Source: Nostocales cyanobacterium Centralia_MAG_434
GTDB taxonomy: Bacteria > Cyanobacteriota > Cyanobacteriia > Cyanobacteriales > Nostocaceae
Direction of reading: 5' to 3'
NCBI GenBank assembly: GCA_021324415.1
Contig: JAJPJF010000467.1
Span: 1-64,000 of the forward strand
Length of the DNA: 64,000 nucleotides
Positions 44,725-53,737 of the stretch are shown piece after piece. The notes beneath the pieces are model-generated. The model had not been told where the DNA came from. It was given only the letters and a program-made list of their open reading frames with translations, and made no database searches. A program made the position numbers and the translations under genes. Position 1 is the first letter of the stretch. Each line of letters opens with the position of its first letter.

Positions 44725-44780
44725 GTATGCTGTTTTACCAATTTTAGTAGAGAAGATGTTTGGTTGGTGAAACAGCATAC
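44725..44780. repeat. Inverted repeat GTATGCTGTTTTACCA ... TGGTGAAACAGCATAC
   Basis: Arms at 44725-44740 and 44765-44780 match 15 of 16 with one G-T type difference; the loop is 24 bases. It lies in the gap between surE and the MBL gene. Confidence 0.75.
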
Positions 44781-44950
44781 TCTTTCCAAGACTAGCTTTG
44801 CGAGGTATAAGTGAAACACTACCAAAAACTAGCCTCTAGATTTGTACGAGCTGTGTAAAGTATTGTAGAAAGCACTCCTACCTTTATAACTTAAAATTTG
44901 CCTGAGACGCATTTAACGGTCATGATACAGTTACGTGTGCATCAAATGTG

Positions 44951-45748
44951 TCAGGGAAACTTAAATTTCCAGTCAGATAAGCGCTCCAGTCCAGTTGAGT
45001 AGGTGAGATTGTATTGTAATGGCGTGATGCTAATGTAATTTTTTTGGATAACATGCATGTCAAGAGGTAGATGTTGAGGCAAATTTAAACCTGCAGGTGG
45101 TTCCACGTCTTCAAGAACTTCTCCTGTCAACCAGTAATATGTTTTACCGCGTGGATCGATTCGCTTGTCAAAAACATCAACATAGCGCCGTACTCCTTGA
45201 CGAGTAATAGCGACTCCAGCAATGTCTTCCGCCTTGACAGCAGGAATGTTAATGTTGAGTAGCATCAGTTCGGGTAGAGGATTTTGAACCAATTGTGCTA
45301 CTAAACTTGTCGCAAACTCAGCAGCGGGTTGAAAGTCTTTAGATGAGAAACTAGTAAGACTCAGTGCTATAGCAGGAATACCTTCAATTAAGCCCTCCAT
45401 TGCTGCAGAAACAGTACCAGAATAAAGAATTTCAGTTCCCAAATTAGCACCCTGATTAATGCCAGAAAGTACCAAATCGGGTGGAGACTCTAGTAAAGCC
45501 CACAGCGCCAATTTTACACAATCAGAAGGCGTACCATCACAAGCCCAAGCTTTGATAGCAGGATCAAATACAGATTCGACAATTTCAGCACGAATTGGTT
45601 GGTGTAGCGTTAGTCCATGCCCAGTGGCTGATCGCTCTCGATCTGGGCAAACAACAGCAACATCATGACCTGCCTTTGCTAAGGTATTTGCCAAAATACG
45701 TACACCTGGAGCAAAAATTCCGTCATCGTTGCTAATCAGTAATTTCAT
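44951..45748 (-). CDS. surE: 5'/3'-nucleotidase SurE
   Basis: A 265-residue metal-dependent phosphatase for nucleoside monophosphates and related phosphates. The start [10 protein letters not shown] with metal ligands D8 and D9 is canonical; an ATG six bases earlier (45754) is possible. Further hallmarks are GHGLTLHQP, the [19 protein letters not shown] segment (metal-binding Asn and the strand) and the beta-hairpin region that mediates the domain-swapped dimer. Length is normal. The neighbouring genes are unrelated; no role in stationary-phase survival should be assumed from the name. Confidence 0.95.
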   Translation of the reverse strand: MKLLISNDDGIFAPGVRILANTLAKAGHDVAVVCPDRERSATGHGLTLHQPIRAEIVESVFDPAIKAWACDGTPSDCVKLALWALLESPPDLVLSGINQGANLGTEILYSGTVSAAMEGLIEGIPAIALSLTSFSSKDFQPAAEFATSLVAQLVQNPLPELMLLNINIPAVKAEDIAGVAITRQGVRRYVDVFDKRIDPRGKTYYWLTGEVLEDVEPPAGLNLPQHLPLDMHVIQKNYISITPLQYNLTYSTGLERLSDWKFKFP

Positions 45749-46075
45749 AATCATCAGTCATTTACCAATATTTATATAGATCACAAGTATGAGACAAAAA
45801 ACAAATTCAATCAGCTTAAACTGGTAGGGAAGGGTGAGGTTAGGTTAGATTAAATTTCTACCTTTGTCTTTTACTCATGTAAATGGTAGTCAGGGACTAC
45901 TGGTTAAAAGCAAATCCCGTGCCTAAATGCAGGGGCTTGTGCATTAACTCCACCTGACTAGCTTAAGTCCATTACCTGGACTACGACTATGTTCACCCGA
46001 AGAGTTAAACTTTGTAAGTATGTATGCTTGCCAGTCTGTAGCTCTACAACCCAAATGACTAATGACTAATTACAA
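45749..46075 (+). other. Leader/intergenic region upstream of pheS with nested hairpins
   Basis: About 330 bases. TAGTCAGG (45887-45894) pairs with CCTGACTA (45953-45960), enclosing AATGCA (45926-45931) with TGCATT (45940-45945); then AGTCC (45966-45970) pairs with GGACT (45978-45982). The heptamer array at 46055-46082 follows. No known riboswitch is recognisable. Confidence 0.45.
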
Positions 46076-46082
46076 ATGACTA
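46055..46082 (+). repeat. Heptamer repeat that contains the pheS start codon
   Basis: Four period-7 units: ATGACTA (46055), ATGACTA (46062), ATTACAA (46069), ATGACTA (46076). The ATG of the fourth unit is the pheS initiator. Confidence 0.85.
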
Positions 46083-47068
46083 GCAATTTAGAGGCTCAAC
46101 TTTTAGCACTGCAACAAGAGGGAGAAAAAGCGATCGCAGCAGCCGATACGCTAGAACGCCTAGAGGAACTGAGAGTCAGTTACCTAGGTAAAAAAGGTCA
46201 TCTGGGAGTGCTGTTGCGGAGTATGGGGCAACTGAGTGGGGAAGAAAGACCTAAAATTGGAGCGATCGCCAATAAAGTTAAGGAATCCCTACAAAATAGC
46301 CTAGATCAGCAACGCACCGTCCTAGAAGCGGCGGAAATTGAAGCACAGCTAGAGGCTGAAACTCTGGATGTCACTATGCCTGGGATTTATCGACCACAAG
46401 GTCGGATTCATCCCCTCAATGGAATTATTGATCGTGTCCTAGATATCTTTGTAGGGATGGGCTACACAGTGGCAAGTGGTCCAGAAATGGAAACAGATTA
46501 CTATAACTTTGAGGCTCTGAATACTCCGCCTGACCATCCAGCCCGCGACATGCAGGATACCTTCTACTTACCAGATGGAAATCTGCTAAGGACTCAAACC
46601 TCATCGGTACAAATTCGTTATATGGAAACCGAAGAACCTCCTGTACGAATTATTGCTCCGGGGCGAGTGTATCGAAGAGATAATGTAGACGCAACTCACG
46701 CAGCAGTTTTCCATCAAATTGAACTTCTAGCAATTGACGAAGGACTCACTTTTACTGACCTTAAAGGCACGATTAAAGTGTTTTTACAAGCAATGTTTGG
46801 TGAGGTCCCCATTCGCTTTCGTGCCAGTTATTTCCCATTTACAGAACCTTCTGCTGAAGTAGATTTACAATGGAACGGTCGCTGGCTCGAAGTTATGGGC
46901 TGTGGGATGGTCGATCCAAATGTATTGAAAGCAGTGGGTTACGATCCAGAAGTTTATACAGGCTTTGCTGCCGGATTTGGTGTAGAACGCTTTGCCATGG
47001 TACTTCACCAACTTGATGATATTCGCCGTGTATACACTAGCGACCTACGATTTTTAAGCCAATTTTAA
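46076..47068 (+). CDS. pheS: Phenylalanyl-tRNA synthetase alpha subunit
   Basis: A 330-residue catalytic subunit of the alpha2-beta2 enzyme that charges tRNA-Phe. An N-terminal helical arm (about 1-85) is followed by the class II core: motif 2 [31 protein letters not shown], and motif 3 [20 protein letters not shown]. Length is normal for cyanobacteria. Start [10 protein letters not shown] lies in a heptamer unit. pheT is not adjacent in the window, which is common in cyanobacteria. Confidence 0.97.
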   Translation: MTSNLEAQLLALQQEGEKAIAAADTLERLEELRVSYLGKKGHLGVLLRSMGQLSGEERPKIGAIANKVKESLQNSLDQQRTVLEAAEIEAQLEAETLDVTMPGIYRPQGRIHPLNGIIDRVLDIFVGMGYTVASGPEMETDYYNFEALNTPPDHPARDMQDTFYLPDGNLLRTQTSSVQIRYMETEEPPVRIIAPGRVYRRDNVDATHAAVFHQIELLAIDEGLTFTDLKGTIKVFLQAMFGEVPIRFRASYFPFTEPSAEVDLQWNGRWLEVMGCGMVDPNVLKAVGYDPEVYTGFAAGFGVERFAMVLHQLDDIRRVYTSDLRFLSQF

Positions 47069-47123
47069 AGATGGGAGTAGGGAGTAGGGAATGGTAAAGA
47101 ATTTATCATCTCCACTCCCCAAA

Positions 47124-48563
47124 TTAACGGCAATTATCACAATGCCCACAACGCCAGGCGACAACTTCTCTATCAAATCCAAAAGCGTTTAATAAAAATT
47201 TCCACCGACATTGTCTTGTAGTAAGATATTGCTTCATCTGCTGAGCACCGATAAGTTGTCTGAGCGGCTGGTTTTGTGTTTTAGAAGTCATGCTGTAATG
47301 GAAAGGGTCAAGCCAGTTTAACTGACCAGTGCTGTGTAGTAGAGAAAGGGCAATCTCTCCATCTGCAAATCGTCGTGCAACTGCATTGACTTCGCCCTGT
47401 GCAGGTAATTTTTTAGCAAGTTGTTGCGCATCAAGCTGTAGCGATCTCACCCTATCTTCAAAAAAACGTCGTCTTTGTTGATCCTGTGGATCTAGCCATC
47501 CTGTAGGTTCACTCATCAGCAGGAAAACGTCAGATGTTTTACCATCACGTCCAGCGCGTCCAATTTCCTGCACATACTCAGATAACAATAATGGGGTGTG
47601 AAAGTGTACGACCCAACGCACATCTGATTTGTTTATCCCCATCCCAAAAGCAGATGTACACACGACAAAGGGCATTTTTCCATTTAGCCAGTCAGCTTCT
47701 ACAGTGCGACGTTCCTCTGCTAAGAGTCCTGCGTGATAACTAGCTGTGGTAAAACCCGCTTCCTGTAACCACATAGCTATGGTTTCGCTATCTCGCCTTG
47801 TCCGAACATAGACTAACCCAGTTTGTTGTGGTCTTTTTTGAATAAATTTTAAGAGTTGTTGCTTTCTGCCTCTTGGTGTCCAAGCTATACGAACACTCGG
47901 GTTCAGATTAGAACGGTAGAGATTTATATGAAAAATTTCTGGTTGTTGTAATTGTAAAGTTTCTGTAATTATTTTTTGGGCTGAAGGGTCAGCGGTGGCG
48001 GTGAAAGCTGCTACCGCTATCTTTGTTTCTGGAGGTTTTGATTTTAATAGTGCTGCTCGAACTACCCCTAATCTTCGATACGCTGGTCTAAATGTTTCGC
48101 CCCATTGCACCAAACAATGTGCTTCATCTAAAATGAGGCCATTAATGACAATTTGTGGCTGACATAATATTTCCCAGACTGGCACACTTAGTAAAGTTTC
48201 TGGCGATACATACAGTAATCTTAATTGTTGTTTTGTCAATGCTTGCAAAGTTTGTCGTCGCTTAAAAGGGGGCAATTCACTATGCAAAAGAGCAGCGGGT
48301 AAATTGCGACTGCGCAATTCTTGCACTTGATTTTCCATCAACGCAACTAAAGGCGAAACTACTAACGTTAATCCAGTTTGTAGCAATGCGGGAAGTTGAA
48401 AGCAAATAGACTTTCCCCCACCTGTAGGCATAATAATCAGTGCATCTCTTTTTTCTAATAAACTTTGGATAATTTCTCCTTGTGGAGGACGAAAATCTTC
48501 ATAACCCCAGATTTTTTGAAAGGTAGAGCGAATATCATCCCAAGATGTTATGACATGATGCAT
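47124..48563 (-). CDS. recQ: Short RecQ-family ATP-dependent DNA helicase
   Basis: A 479-residue 3'-5' helicase. Walker A is TGGGKS (47-52), the DEAH box is at 146-149 (LILDEAHCLVQW), and motifs V and VI are TSAFGMGINKSDVRWVVH and QEIGRAGRDGKTS. The chain ends directly after the zinc-site cysteines (RQCRWKF and RCGHCDNCR), so the winged-helix and HRDC domains of E. coli RecQ (about 610 residues) are absent. Such short RecQ forms occur in cyanobacteria, and nothing suggests a frameshift. Role: repair and recombination. Confidence 0.9.
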   Translation of the reverse strand: MHHVITSWDDIRSTFQKIWGYEDFRPPQGEIIQSLLEKRDALIIMPTGGGKSICFQLPALLQTGLTLVVSPLVALMENQVQELRSRNLPAALLHSELPPFKRRQTLQALTKQQLRLLYVSPETLLSVPVWEILCQPQIVINGLILDEAHCLVQWGETFRPAYRRLGVVRAALLKSKPPETKIAVAAFTATADPSAQKIITETLQLQQPEIFHINLYRSNLNPSVRIAWTPRGRKQQLLKFIQKRPQQTGLVYVRTRRDSETIAMWLQEAGFTTASYHAGLLAEERRTVEADWLNGKMPFVVCTSAFGMGINKSDVRWVVHFHTPLLLSEYVQEIGRAGRDGKTSDVFLLMSEPTGWLDPQDQQRRRFFEDRVRSLQLDAQQLAKKLPAQGEVNAVARRFADGEIALSLLHSTGQLNWLDPFHYSMTSKTQNQPLRQLIGAQQMKQYLTTRQCRWKFLLNAFGFDREVVAWRCGHCDNCR

Positions 48564-48749
48564 AAATAAAAGTTCATATTTCTCATGATGAATATTTCTT
48601 CTATTTCCTATATATTTGCTCAGGAATATTGAACAAAATTCAGTAGTTTCCGATCTATTTACATTTTCTTGTCTTTACGTTTTATCTAGTGGGAAGCTGC
48701 TGTCTTGTCTTTGCAGTTCAGGACTTCAAATAAGAGGTGAAACAGTAGT

Positions 48750-49190
48750 ATGACGGAAGCGTTAAAACATAGATTTTACATAAGTACTGATAAATCTAAA
48801 TTAGATATTCCCTTGATTCATAATGTCCTTAAATCTTCATATTGGGCTGAGAACATACCTTTAGCAATTATGGAAAAGTCCATAAAAAACTCCTTGTGCT
48901 TTGGGCTCTATGAAAATAGTCAACAAGTGGGATTTGCTAGAGTCATTACAGACTATGCAACTACTGCCTATTTAAAAGATGTTTTTATTGTAGAACCCTA
49001 CCGCGGACAGGGTTTAGGAAAATGGTTTGTTGAGTCTATTTTGGAGTATCCAGAACTTCAAGATGTTCCAAAATGGTTGTTAGCAACAAAAGATGCTCAT
49101 GGACTTTATCGGCGCTATGGTTTTAAAAAGTTGACAGAACCTGAGAAAATTATGATGCGTTTGCAACCACATCATTACGAGCATTTGTAG
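48750..49190 (+). CDS. GNAT-family N-acetyltransferase
   Basis: A 146-residue protein. The acetyl-CoA pyrophosphate loop is PYRGQGLGK at 83-91 (R/QxxGxG/A), preceded by the strand YLKDVFIVE and followed by the C-terminal LYRRYGFKKL segment typical of GNAT enzymes. Substrate unknown. Its last 16 bases overlap the 3' end of the convergent PNPOx-like gene. Confidence 0.85.
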   Translation: MTEALKHRFYISTDKSKLDIPLIHNVLKSSYWAENIPLAIMEKSIKNSLCFGLYENSQQVGFARVITDYATTAYLKDVFIVEPYRGQGLGKWFVESILEYPELQDVPKWLLATKDAHGLYRRYGFKKLTEPEKIMMRLQPHHYEHL

Positions 49191-49855
49191 TTCTGTACAT
49201 AGTCTGGTAACGCAATACCTGAGTGCAAACGTGGATCAGCGATCGCCTCATCTGCAGCTAATTTTAAGGGAATAACACCTGCCCACACAGGTAAATTGTA
49301 GTCTGCTTCCTCATCTACTGGCGGACCAGTACGCACCTTAGCTGATGCTTCAGTTAAAGGCAGCGACAGGACTAAAGTTCCCTGTAGTTCTTGCCGGCTT
49401 GGGAGACGAACTTCTGCCCAGCGTCCAGGTACTATATGCTCAGTAAAGGCTTGCAATGCTTCTAGCTTTTGGTCAGTATTTTCTACTTTAGTAGCCGTAC
49501 CAAATATGACGACAGAGCGAAAATTCATGGAGTGATGAAATGCAGATCGAGCCAGTACTAACCCATCAAGCAAAGTCACTGTCACGCACACTTCAATACC
49601 ACTAACTAATGAACGTAACATTCTACTAGCTGGTGAACCGTGGATATACAGTTGGTCTTCCACACGACCGTAAGCCGTCGGAATGACATAAGGCTGATTG
49701 TCATTCACAAATCCTATTTGACAAATCAAAGCTTCATCCAAAATGTCATATATGAGCTGACGTTCATAATGACCGCGTTGAGGCACTCTCTTAATTTGAC
49801 TGCGTTGTGTAGGAGTGAATTGTTTTTGATGAGTTTTGTTTTCTACAGTACTCAT
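49175..49855 (-). CDS. Pyridoxamine 5'-phosphate oxidase-like flavoprotein
   Basis: A 226-residue split-barrel protein. I start at the ATG at 49855 (MSTVENKTHQ); an upstream ATG at 49906 would add 17 residues. The core (GHYERQLIYDILDEALICQIGF, PYVIPTAYGRVEDQLYIHGS, and SRMLRSLVSG) matches the FMN-binding PNPOx-like/NimA-related family, which binds FMN or similar cofactors. It is divergent from a MocR-type regulator gene 113 bases away, a classic arrangement for PLP-related regulation. True PNPOx activity is not shown by sequence. Confidence 0.8.
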   Translation of the reverse strand: MSTVENKTHQKQFTPTQRSQIKRVPQRGHYERQLIYDILDEALICQIGFVNDNQPYVIPTAYGRVEDQLYIHGSPASRMLRSLVSGIEVCVTVTLLDGLVLARSAFHHSMNFRSVVIFGTATKVENTDQKLEALQAFTEHIVPGRWAEVRLPSRQELQGTLVLSLPLTEASAKVRTGPPVDEEADYNLPVWAGVIPLKLAADEAIADPRLHSGIALPDYVQNYKCS

Positions 49856-49968
49856 AATTATCTGTAATGAGGCGTTTAACTTAACTACTGTCAGCATAAT
49901 TTTCAAAGTGGCCTTCTACAAGAACCACTTTTATGATTTAGTAGCAGTCCACTTTGAAGATGTGCTTT

Positions 49969-51432
49969 ATGGATTTCGCCATCACCCTAGACAGCAGCTT
50001 TTCTCTACCACTTCACCAACAGCTTTATGAGGAATTGCGCCAAGCTATTCTTAACGGACGGTTGTTACCGGGAGAACGCATCCCTTCTACCCGAAAGCTA
50101 TCAAAACTTTTGGAGATTTCTCGCTCTACTGTTACCCAAAGCTACGACCAGCTTCTCAGCGAAGGCTATCTAGAGACTATTATCGGTTGTGGTACATTTG
50201 TTTGTTCTCAACTTCCTGATGACTTGTTGTGTTCAGCACCGCTAGAGTCTACTCAAAGAAGCACTCGTCCACCAGTCAAGCTATCTTCCTATGGAGTGAG
50301 TCTCATAGAGATAGAGAATTTTTCTCGAGTTATAGAACCTACTGAATTGCCCATAAACTTCCGCTACGGAAGACCAGCCTTAGATCAATTTCCCATTAAG
50401 CTATGGCGCTCTTTATTATCTCGTTACTGTTGCTCTAACCTCGATTGGCTAGACTACGCAACTGATCAATTGGGGTACAAACCTCTAAGGATAGCGATCG
50501 CCCGTTACATCTCTCGTGCTCGTGCTATCAACTGTGACCCAGAACAAATATTAATTGTCAATGGTACACAGCAAGCACTTTATTTGATTGTACGTCTGCT
50601 GCTAGAACCTCAAGATGTTATCGCCGTAGAAGACCCAGGGTACCTAAGCGCACGGCTGATATTTTTAAATCAAGGTGTGAAACTCTTGCCTATTTCTGTA
50701 GATGAATCAGGCTTGGTAGTCAAAGACTTAGTCAATTCTTTAACAAAAATCCGGTTGGTATACGTAACACCTTCTCACCAATTTCCTACAGGAGCAATTC
50801 TCTCACTACCACGACGCTTGGAACTGCTCGCTTGGGCGCAAGCAACAGGAGCACTGATCATTGAAGATGACTACGACAGTGAATATCGCTATGATGACAG
50901 ACCCATTCCTGCTCTGCAAGGCTTGGATCGGAGTGATTCAGTGCTTTACGTTGGTACGTTTTCAAAAGTACTGTTTCCTTCCTTGCGGATTGGCTATTTG
51001 GTACTACCAAAAGATTTAGTTTTGCCATTTGCGCGTGCCAAATGGTTGAGCGATCGCCATTTACCTGTACTGGAACAACAAGTACTAGCAACTTTTATCG
51101 AAGAAGGACATCTAGAACGTCATCTGAGAAAAATGCGAGAGATTTACGATCAGCGTCGTCAAGCCTTAGTGAAGGCGTTAAATACTAGCTTTGGAGAAAA
51201 AGCAACAATATTAGGTGAAAAGGCAGGAATCCATTTGATGGTGAGACTGCACACCAAATTTAGTGAGCAAGAGATTATCCAACGTGCTGCCCAATTTGGG
51301 GTAGGTATGATGTCTGCTGGAGCACAGTATCTCCAATCACATCCTACAGGTGAATTTATTTTTGGCTATGGTGAACTTACTGAGCAACAACTTGAAGAGG
51401 GGATTCAACGATTAGCGCAAAGTCTTACTTAG
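49969..51432 (+). CDS. MocR/PdxR-type regulator (GntR domain plus aminotransferase domain)
   Basis: A 487-residue fusion. I start at ATG 49969 (MDFAITLDSSFSLPLHQQ); the frame is open from 49954. The winged helix-turn-helix GntR domain covers about 12-80 (LYEELRQAILNGRLLPGERI, STRKLSKLLEISRSTVTQSY). The rest is a fold-type I aminotransferase-like domain with PLP lysine K333 (YVGTFSKVLFPSLRIGY). MocR proteins sense PLP or amino-acid derivatives; PdxR subtypes control vitamin B6 genes. The divergent PNPOx-like gene makes that the likeliest target. Its 3' end overlaps the NdbB gene by 8 bases. Confidence 0.88.
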   Translation: MDFAITLDSSFSLPLHQQLYEELRQAILNGRLLPGERIPSTRKLSKLLEISRSTVTQSYDQLLSEGYLETIIGCGTFVCSQLPDDLLCSAPLESTQRSTRPPVKLSSYGVSLIEIENFSRVIEPTELPINFRYGRPALDQFPIKLWRSLLSRYCCSNLDWLDYATDQLGYKPLRIAIARYISRARAINCDPEQILIVNGTQQALYLIVRLLLEPQDVIAVEDPGYLSARLIFLNQGVKLLPISVDESGLVVKDLVNSLTKIRLVYVTPSHQFPTGAILSLPRRLELLAWAQATGALIIEDDYDSEYRYDDRPIPALQGLDRSDSVLYVGTFSKVLFPSLRIGYLVLPKDLVLPFARAKWLSDRHLPVLEQQVLATFIEEGHLERHLRKMREIYDQRRQALVKALNTSFGEKATILGEKAGIHLMVRLHTKFSEQEIIQRAAQFGVGMMSAGAQYLQSHPTGEFIFGYGELTEQQLEEGIQRLAQSLT

Positions 51433-52618
51433 AGAGTGACTCAATAATAGGACGAACTAGCCAGTTGAACCCAACTTTAAGTTGATGATCTAAGGTTGGC
51501 AGTCGATAGAGGTAGGCAAGACGACGAGCAAGATACGCAAAAGGACCACTTAATTTGATGCCTAAGCCTGCCAGCGTAGCATCGTCAATCCCTAGTGTCA
51601 TCATTTCGCCCAAATACTGGTAGCGGAAGGGAAGTAAAGGACGGTGAGTCAGAGTTGCCCAGATGTTCCAAGCCGCATAATCAGCTTGTTGAAAAGCAGC
51701 TTGTGCTGTTGTTGGCACTAGCTTACCTTCAGCATCACGGCAATCAGCTAAGTCTCCCAAGGCAAATATTTCCGGATGGTCAAGAACTTGTAAGGTGGGT
51801 GTAGTGCTAATTTGACCACGTTGGTTTTGTTTAATAGGAAGCGATCGCACTACTGGTGCGACTTGTGTTCCTACTGTCCAAATCACTATATCAACGGGAA
51901 TTTTATCTACTTGACTCTTGTAATTTAACGAAATACTATCTTGCTCAATTGATTCGACGCTAGTTTCTAAATCAACAAATACACCCCGCGCTTCCAATGC
52001 TTTGGTGGCTGATTGGCGATTAAATTCTGGAGATGTACGTAAAATTTGATCGCTCAGTTCAATTAATCGGAATCGTCCTCTGTCTCCAAGTCTGTCTGCT
52101 AGTTTACAAGCTAATTCAACACCACTGTAACCAGCACCAACAATTGCCACTCGGATTTTATCTAAATCTGATTCTTCCAATATTCGTAAACGTTCTTCTA
52201 AACGATACGCATCGGCAATAGTACGGAATGTATAAGCATAAGATGTGGCTCCAGGTACAATATCAAGTGGCGTTTCACCCCCTAAAGCCAAAACCAAGCG
52301 ATCATAAGAAATCACTGGTCCATCTTGCAAGTGGACTTGTTGTTGGTCTATATCTATTTTTGATATAACTCCCTGAGAAAAACGAACACCAGTATCTTGT
52401 AAGATTTCTTCAAATGGAGGTGCAATTTCCCACGTTTGCAGTTCACCTGTTAAGAGTTCGTAAAGAAGAGGAGAGAAAAGGAAGCGATCGCTTTGATCTA
52501 CCAGAACCATTTCAGGCTTTTGTGTAGGTTCCCATGGTAACTGGCTCAAGCGTAGGGCAGTGTAGAGACCACCAAAGCCTCCACCAAGGATACAAATTCT
52601 AGCAGATTGTTGAGTCAT
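51425..52618 (-). CDS. ndbB: NdbB-type NAD(P)H-quinone oxidoreductase (demethylphylloquinone reductase-like)
   Basis: A 397-residue flavoprotein. The start is MTQQSARICILGGGFGGLYT (ATG 52618); an extended frame from 52651 adds 11 residues. The FAD dinucleotide motif GGGFGG is at about 11-16, the NAD(P)H motif VGAGYSGVELA at about 165-175, and ALGDLADCRD binds the flavin phosphate. The sequence closely follows my memory of cyanobacterial type 2 dehydrogenase NdbB. NdbB is known for reducing demethylphylloquinone in phylloquinone synthesis, besides possible respiratory roles. It has the length and order of that group. Tail-to-tail with the MocR gene. Confidence 0.85.
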   Translation of the reverse strand: MTQQSARICILGGGFGGLYTALRLSQLPWEPTQKPEMVLVDQSDRFLFSPLLYELLTGELQTWEIAPPFEEILQDTGVRFSQGVISKIDIDQQQVHLQDGPVISYDRLVLALGGETPLDIVPGATSYAYTFRTIADAYRLEERLRILEESDLDKIRVAIVGAGYSGVELACKLADRLGDRGRFRLIELSDQILRTSPEFNRQSATKALEARGVFVDLETSVESIEQDSISLNYKSQVDKIPVDIVIWTVGTQVAPVVRSLPIKQNQRGQISTTPTLQVLDHPEIFALGDLADCRDAEGKLVPTTAQAAFQQADYAAWNIWATLTHRPLLPFRYQYLGEMMTLGIDDATLAGLGIKLSGPFAYLARRLAYLYRLPTLDHQLKVGFNWLVRPIIESLSK

Positions 52619-53197
52619 CGGTTTATGGGATAGACAATCCCAGTAAGGCAACTTCTATCAGTTTACTGATTTCTTGCCCTGTATTGCTAAGCGCTGTGCA
52701 TTGAAAATTACACGTTATGAGCGAGAATTAACAAGCCATGGTCAGTGACCAGTGATCAGTGAACAGTAATCAGTGACCAGTGATCAGTGACCAATAAGAA
52801 TACACTAATAACCAATGACTATAAATTGCAGCAGATAGACCCCATTAAACAGTAAGCGGTCATCGTGTTTACGTGTATGTTGCCCCAACAGACACATGAT
52901 AAAGTGATGCTTGGCAATCTTATATTTTGGTAATTGCTTTGCTTTGTACCTGAGGAAAAGGCGTTCGGCTAACGCAAAGACGAATTATTCTATGTTTATT
53001 TAAACCTATCTACTAAGCTGGGCTATCTACATTTACATATTTCCTGCATGCGGTTTAAATGCAGAAAGCTAAAATTAATGAATAGCCATCAGTTAATTAG
53101 TTAGAGAAAGATGTCAGCAAATTTAAGCGAGAAAGTGCAACAAACAAGACTTTTTAAAATCCTCTAACTTTAGCTAGAAGGATTGAAGTCATAATTC
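52619..53197. other. Intergenic region with heptamer array, no gene seen
   Basis: About 580 bases between ndbB and chaB. It contains the CAGTGA heptamer array (52742-52797) and further heptamer-like AACCAATGACTA sequence near 52809-52820, then AT-rich DNA without a convincing frame. Confidence 0.45.
52742..52797. repeat. Heptamer tandem repeat (TCAGTGA/CCAGTGA), eight units
   Basis: Units: TCAGTGA, CCAGTGA, TCAGTGA, ACAGTAA, TCAGTGA, CCAGTGA, TCAGTGA, CCAATAA. Three of the units repeat in the same order, indicating local duplication. It lies about 125 bases upstream of the ndbB start. Confidence 0.9.
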
Positions 53198-53443
53198 TTA
53201 ATTACCACCAGAGGTAATAGCTTTATCGTGTTGGGCAGTTACTTCACCTCGTGAATGCCAGTGACCATCTGTACCTTTCTCGTATTGGTTTTTGACACTG
53301 TTCCAAGCAACTTGACGAGCACTATCTTCACTTAAACCATCACTTTGAGCAGCATTGAATGCTGCAACAAAAATTTGCTGAGCTCCTTGAGGCAGGTCTC
53401 CCTTGAGATCCTCAGGCAGTTCATCTATTTTGTTATAAGGCAT
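53198..53443 (-). CDS. ChaB-family protein
   Basis: An 81-residue protein matching ChaB: DELPEDLKGDLPQGAQQIFV, AFNAAQ, AWNSVKNQYEK and a trailing glycine- and charge-rich tail. In E. coli ChaB was described as a cation transport regulator, but the family's function is poorly defined and it is often found in stress-linked contexts. It is a single gene with flanks of 579 and 294 bases. The methionine start has no strong alternative. Confidence 0.85.
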   Translation of the reverse strand: MPYNKIDELPEDLKGDLPQGAQQIFVAAFNAAQSDGLSEDSARQVAWNSVKNQYEKGTDGHWHSRGEVTAQHDKAITSGGN

Positions 53444-53737
53444 AAACCAACTCCAATTTATAGATTTTTACTTATCTTATGAATTTATAAGGAGATCTTC
53501 CTCTTTCTGTAAGCAGAGAGACCATTGATAGAAAAGGCTTAAATAGATAAGCCAAAAAGAGTAGACAGGATCGAAATTGATAAAAAGTAAACAGTTTTTA
53601 GTGAGAAAAAGTGCAATTTTGTGACAGTCTGTGTGAAAAGATTTAACTTATTTTTAGATTTCTATGCCTAAATGCAAGTCGTAGATGTTAAAATAGCGCA
53701 ATTTTAAATTGATAATCTTAAACTTTCTATAGTAATC

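Noticed and set aside
45960-46045. Glutamine riboswitch (glnA type) in the pheS leader, suggested by GTTCACCC
   Set aside because: The conserved GACGGAAGUAGG-type segment is missing; only one short box matches.
52742-52797. CRISPR array
   Set aside because: Period is 7 bases with no spacers; this is a heptamer tandem repeat.
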